NCBI GenBank assembly: GCA_013396635.1
Contig: WBMW01005486.1
Span: forward strand, 148,709-212,708
Direction of reading: 5' to 3'
From: Penelope pileata
Taxonomy: Eukaryota; Chordata; Aves; Galliformes; Cracidae
Length of the DNA: 64,000 nucleotides
A program made the translations under genes and the position numbers. Every line of letters starts with the position of its first letter. Position 1 is the first letter of the stretch. The notes beneath the pieces were generated by a model. It worked only from the letters and a program-made list of their open reading frames with translations, was not told the DNA's origin and ran no database searches. Positions 59,001 to 64,000 of the stretch are shown in pieces.

Positions 59001-62000
59001 CTTTCAGTCATGAACCATTAACCTCTCTGTTGCCAAAACCCTACGATTCCTAAAGTTTCATTTCACACATGAAATGTTTTCATACCCTTCTAAATCCTTT
59101 ATTCCATCCATACATATGAATGGAAATTTCCTTTATTTTCCTATTAGCAAACTAAACATAATCCTAATGGCTTTAAGTGAAATAAATAAAGTGCAGATTT
59201 TGAATACTGACGGTTACATAATTTGCCCACAAATATTTATGTGCATCTTCCAACTGCTGAGTAAATCAAAACTCAGAGAGACAAACCGTGGGGCAAATCT
59301 TTCAGCAGGTACAAGTTAGCGTGGTCTGAACAGCTTGTCATACATCATTACATTGCCAAATACTTGATGAAAAGAATGGAGTAGATGTCAGCATATGCTT
59401 CATGTAAAACAGACAAGAGGAGCTTTGTTGGACAAGAATTAAATTAAGACACAAAATAGGAACTGTATCACAGAGTTCAAAAGAAAACCACACTACAAGC
59501 ACATGTGCAGGCCTGAAAAGAAGCAGCAAAAAGTGAAAGAAATTACCAGTGAGGTCTGTTCTTTAGAAGGAAGGAGATCCAACAGCACGGGGTAGTATTC
59601 TCTACTGCATACAGAGAATGAGTTTTACAGGCAGCAGCAGGCGTGCTGCCCCAAAGCAGCTGCTTGAACATTTCGCTTGGAAGGCAGACTGTTCTCCTTT
59701 CCTTTGGTGCACCTTGTAGCTAAACTGCTTTGCTGACAGAGCAGTGCCAAATGGCAGAAGTGTTTCATAGAGGACCAGAGTGCCTTTGGGCTGAATTAGT
59801 GCCTGGTAAGAACTGCACGTGGCTTGTATCGCACAGTGACGCAGGGACCACAGTGCCGTGCTGATGCCAGAGGCATCTGGAAGCTGCTGTGCCTTTTTGA
59901 GGCGACGGCTCAGTGCACTCACAGCAGGGTGATGTCCTCGAGCCATTTCCAGTGCTGGTTAAAATTAGCAATGCAATGGGATGTTTCCTGGCTTGTCTAT
60001 TCCCGCACCTTTGTCATAAAGAAGCACCGAGAAGGAAACCATTAGTAAGACGCAAAAACCTGAGCATTCAGGAGCGCTGCAAATGACTCTGTGCTGTAGG
60101 CATGCACACAAGACCAGGCCATGCTAGTCAGAGTTGCATATTATGAGTAATAATTCAAACAGCCTGTATTGTGTAGGTACCCCCTTTGCAGCCTACATGT
60201 CTGCCAGTTCTCTTGCTCGATACCAAAAATCACACACATCTCAACACACACCAGAGACAGTTCCCCCCTCTTACTTCACTCTTCTGTTATGTGGCTTCAG
60301 CAGATCCAAGAGACTTAAAAAACAGAAGCTGAATATTTTCACTTTTTGCTGGAACAAAAATGACTGATAAACTGAAACCTTAAAAAGAACATAAAACTGA
60401 AGTTCACCAACTATAAACCATTTCCAAAGCCATGACTCATCTTAGTATAATTTCACACACTGCTTTTTGCACATAACTTATGCTACTTAGAGCAAACGAT
60501 GTGCTCAGCTTTCCTCTGAAAAGCCCACCATGCAAGTAGGTATAAGTACAAATAAAAGGCAATTCTAGTCTGATACAGCATGGCAACTTCAATCCAACAC
60601 AAAATCGTTGGCACTGTGGCTGGAGCCACACACTGTAAAGGAAAGCCACCAGACCTTGTCTGATGTGAATGTGTAGAGAGAAATGGGCAAGTTTTGTGTT
60701 GAGAAGCTTCTCCACCAGAAGCACACACTGTTCTCTTAAACACTGCACGTTTTAAATTAGGGTTAACCAACTTGAAAGCTTGCTCACAGGATCCCCAGAC
60801 CCTCAAGCAAAGCCAGAGGAACTCAAATCAGAAAAGCTGTGGACGAAGGAGGTTACCAGCCTGACATACTGGTCAGAACAGCCTGTTAAAAAGGGCAGGA
60901 CCACATTTCCAGACAGAAAATTTTTAAGTTATTAGGATTAAATATGACGTCTCAGTGGTGATTTTTTTTGCCCCTGTAACATTTCTTTTACAATAAAAAA
61001 AACATACCCACATCTCTGTGCATTCCATTAGCTAACAAAAGGCAGCAAGGTCACCTCTTCTTCAAATTTTTTACAGTTCAGGTCCAAAGCGATGGCACCC
61101 GCGGGGTGGGTGAGCACTTCCTCCCAGGCTGCACAGGAGGAAGCAGCAGCACTGAAGCCAGGGAAAGGGGCCAGCATGTGCAGGAGAAGGTAGAGGAAAT
61201 ACCTGCACGTGTCACTCAGAGCCATCTTTTTCCCAAGTCTTATCAGGATATCTGCAAGGTAGCCAAGATTTCAATGCAAATACAGATTAGAGGAAGAAGA
61301 TTCACATATTGGGACATTCAAATTTGAAAGCGTCACTGAGAATTATAATTCTGGGCAAATTACAGAAGGGCACAAGAAGTCAAGCAGAGGATCCTTTTCA
61401 TATTGAACTTAGATGGCAAGGGAGAGAAGAGAAGCATTTATTCTACTACAGCAAAATATTTTATACTCACAGTCACCACCACAGTGTTGAAATAAAGCGA
61501 AGGGAGGAGTTGCTGCTTCTTCCTTGTAGCATTCTCTGCTATTGCACCCTCTGCCATCCAGATTCCCACTCCCTCTCACACCTTCCTAAAATGTCAGTGC
61601 AGCAACTTTCTAGGAATTTGATCCGAGTTCAAAAATCCCCACCTGCTCCCATTGGAGAAGAATGAGATCAGCCTGCAAATGCTTGACAGACTCCTCACAA
61701 GGAGACACGTGAGCACAATTTGGACACATATAAAAGTCGGTCCCAGCTTCCTTTATTTAAATCAAAAACTTAAGGCTCCCCTCTGTCTCTCTGTAATGAA
61801 GTATTCAGGTATTCAGTTCATCACCCATTTAGGCTAAGTGCGTGTATAGGCAAGTACTCTCGAGACACTTCACTAATCTACATTTCTCTGACAGATGTTT
61901 AGAATTGTAGACGTGCGTGCACACGAGTATTTCAAGACTTAAAGGCAATTGGGTCTTGAGAAATGCAGCTCGGGTGATACTTGTTAGTACAGTTAAATAA

Positions 62001-62529
62001 ATTCAAAAGAAATGTATGTTTAAATTAATACGAGACTTCTCATTAGACACCAGCTTCACCCCCCTTTTGCCCTCCCCATTAAAAGCTTTTTTTAACACTG
62101 TGACACTCCCCAGTTTGGAGCATGTACTTCTGGATCCCTCCAGGATGGGTCCCCTTGACAAACATACACACACATCAAGAGTACGTGTTCAAAAAAGGAA
62201 TTTATCATCACCTGTCATTACAGTTTGTAGCACCGCAGGAATACATTAAGTCAGTCTCGAGCACACAAAATGCTACAAAAGATGCCCTTCATGTGAAGGC
62301 ATCAATCTTTCAAGTGACTTCAAGGAACAAAGGGCAGGAGAAGAGCCAGCAGCTGGAGAGCAGAGGAGCGTGCCCCCTTGCATCAGGAGCTGAAGCACAC
62401 CTGGGTCAGTGATTTCCTGATTGCTTGCAAGTAAGCTTGTACCCTTTGAGCCATTTTATAAAGGAAAAAAAAACCTTTTAGAGGTCAACATTGAGATTTT
62501 ATTCAGAAGTACCTATATGAGAAATCAGA
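56061..62529. other. Non-coding stretch
   Basis: It contains the candidate element at 57360-57620. Plus frames at 56525-57202 (225 codons) and 57642-58214 (190 codons) begin with ATG but resemble no family and overlap minus-strand frames of similar length, so I do not call them. Confidence 0.5.
57360..57620. promoter_or_regulatory. Candidate conserved non-coding element
   Basis: Repeat-free sequence with words such as TTTAATTTAGCATCGC, GGCACTAATGAGATGG and CTCAATTAAAAACC, and no reading frame. It resembles ancient developmental CNEs in texture; only an alignment would confirm it. Confidence 0.25.
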
Positions 62530-62877
62530 GGTGCTGTTTGGACCCCACCTGTGCAGCAGGCTGGCTGTACTATGGAGCATGTTGATGGCAAGCTGGATCT
62601 GAGTCAGCGCCGTGCCCTGGAAGCCCAAAGGGCCAACCGTACCCTGGGGTGCACCAGGCCCAGCACTGCTGGGTGAGGGCAGGGATTGTCCCGCTCTGCT
62701 CTGCCTGGTGCGGCCTCACCTCCAGCACTGGGTGCAGGTTTGGGTGCCACAAAGTAAGAAGGATGTAAAACTGTTAGAGTCCTAAGGAGGGCTATAAAGA
62801 TGAGGAAAGGTCTAGAGCGCAAGACCTGTGAGGAGCAGCTGAGGTCCCTTGGTTTGTTCAGCCCAGAGAAGAATTAG
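62530..62877 (+). mobile_element. CR1 internal fragment lacking its 3' end
   Basis: A broken + strand translation matches CR1 ORF2: VRPHLQHWVQVW, then a KKD block, then LRRAIKMRKGLE and LRSLGLFSPEKN. These line up with the same blocks of the copy at 12913-13628. A stop and frame breaks are present. The match ends at the LFSPEK block, so the usual 3' UTR and tail are absent, unlike ordinary 5'-truncated copies. Confidence 0.85.
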
Positions 62878-64000
62878 GAACACCCCAGAGAGTGTTGTGC
62901 AGCCCCAGCTTTACTGATGCCAACACCCAGATTCAATCATGGTATCTCTGTGCCCCTGGTAGAGAAAAGCCATAACATTAGAAAAAGTCACAACTCACCA
63001 CAGCTCCTGGGAAACTCCCATTTGTTTGCTCATTTGTGCTCTGAAATGCATGAAATCACCTTCTCGAGATGTTTCTCCCCACCTGACCGCCTGCACAGCT
63101 GTGCAGACCGGGGCTGAAGGTAGGAGCAGGCACCCGCATTCACCCACTGAACATTTCCCAATTTGTCTCTATGGCACTCTGTGAAGCACAGTAAGATGAG
63201 GACTGTGAAGAAGAAATCAAGTGCAGCAATTTCAAATCCTGCTTATTTCAGCTCTCACTGAAGACAGATGAATTTTCCATCACTGGAAAAAGACAACCCA
63301 AACTCTGGCAGGGAAGATCAGACTTCCTGACAACCCCAAGGGTCCCTCTTGCCTACATCTATTTACATTTCTTTTATGTCCAGTACATTTGTGGCCAAGA
63401 AAAAACAGTGCGTTTGCATTCTGCATGTGGTTAAAGCCTGAAGCCTTCTGTTTTAAAATATACAAATAAACAGACATATATATCCTTTCTTATTAATTGG
63501 AACAGTTTTAATAAATCACCTCTATTTATTTTTTTATAGTAAGTCTTATAGAAAACAATTCCCCAAATGTACAAACCATTAACAAAATATATGGGGAAAA
63601 AAACAAAGTCTGATTGGCAGACTGATGATGTTGTAGGATGAACAGAACTTAAGCCCGTTTACTCTTAATACCAGAAGTCCCCCTTCTACTCTAAAATGTG
63701 ACATACCATTTGCCTTATTAGCCCTAACTCAACTATTCACTCAATTTGCATTAAAAACAGGAAATGGGAAATTACTACAGACAGTTTAGAAGTCATGCAA
63801 AGACAGCACTTCTTTCTCAATAAGACTTTAAGTTATGAAACAAATATTGCTGCACACTGCTGAATTGCTGTGACAGTACCCATGGCCAGCACTGGAAGTC
63901 TGCTGATCTAACTATTACGTTTTCATTTGCTAATTAGAATAGAGTCAACTAAAACAAGGCTTCCTTTTCCACTAAGGGAATACCACCAACTGCCCCCAAC
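62878..64000. other. Non-coding end of window
   Basis: AT-rich sequence without a recognised feature. Confidence 0.5.

Noticed and set aside
1..64000. CRISPR arrays, tRNA/rRNA genes, bacterial operons and retroviral coding regions
   Set aside because: No regular spacer array, cloverleaf with A/B boxes, ribosomal segment or gag-pol-like frame was seen. All signals are those of an avian chromosome.

Overview
The window reads as bird nuclear DNA, most likely galliform (chicken-like). The base composition is moderate and AT-leaning, and one clear vertebrate gene is split by introns. There are many copies and relics of the avian CR1 LINE with its typical ATTCTGTG-type 3' tail, and at least two probable relics of the ancient amniote SINE MIR. 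Nothing prokaryotic or viral is visible, and nearly all uninterrupted reading frames are chance frames in non-coding DNA. The species is inferred from the repeats and could not be tested.

The only protein-coding gene I can support is FAM107B, on the minus strand. Its three coding exons lie at 36666-36483, 31677-31524 and 29583-29467. Each has a proper splice site and matching phase, and together they give a 132-residue protein against 131 in human. A long 3' UTR runs from 29466 to about 26345, with a distal poly(A) signal at 26365-26370 and a possible proximal one at 28287-28292. The first coding exon stays open upstream of the usual ATG as far as its splice acceptor. That fits a longer N-terminal isoform whose upstream exons I could not find. 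The region from 36667 to 64000 is therefore probably 5' intron or upstream flank of FAM107B. In mammals the gene beyond the 3' end is FRMD4A on the same strand, but I saw no FRMD4A coding exon here.

Region by region: 1-26344 is a gene desert with CR1 relics, candidate conserved non-coding stretches and, between about 21.4 and 23.9 kb, a cluster of CpG-rich patches. The first patch holds a perfect palindromic RFX X-box (21628-21641). The second, the densest (22325-22445), looks like an orphan promoter or first exon. 26345-36666 is the FAM107B body. 36667-64000 is AT-rich and non-coding, with more CR1 copies (including a tail-to-tail pair at 53.7-54.0 kb), a MIR relic and homopolymer tracts.

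I found no convincing novel multi-gene system. The leads most worth checking are the X-box/CpG cluster, the N-terminal extension of FAM107B, an 85%-identical 52-bp inverted repeat pair of unknown family at 4.5 and 9.1 kb, and a small minus-strand frame at 19.5-19.7 kb.
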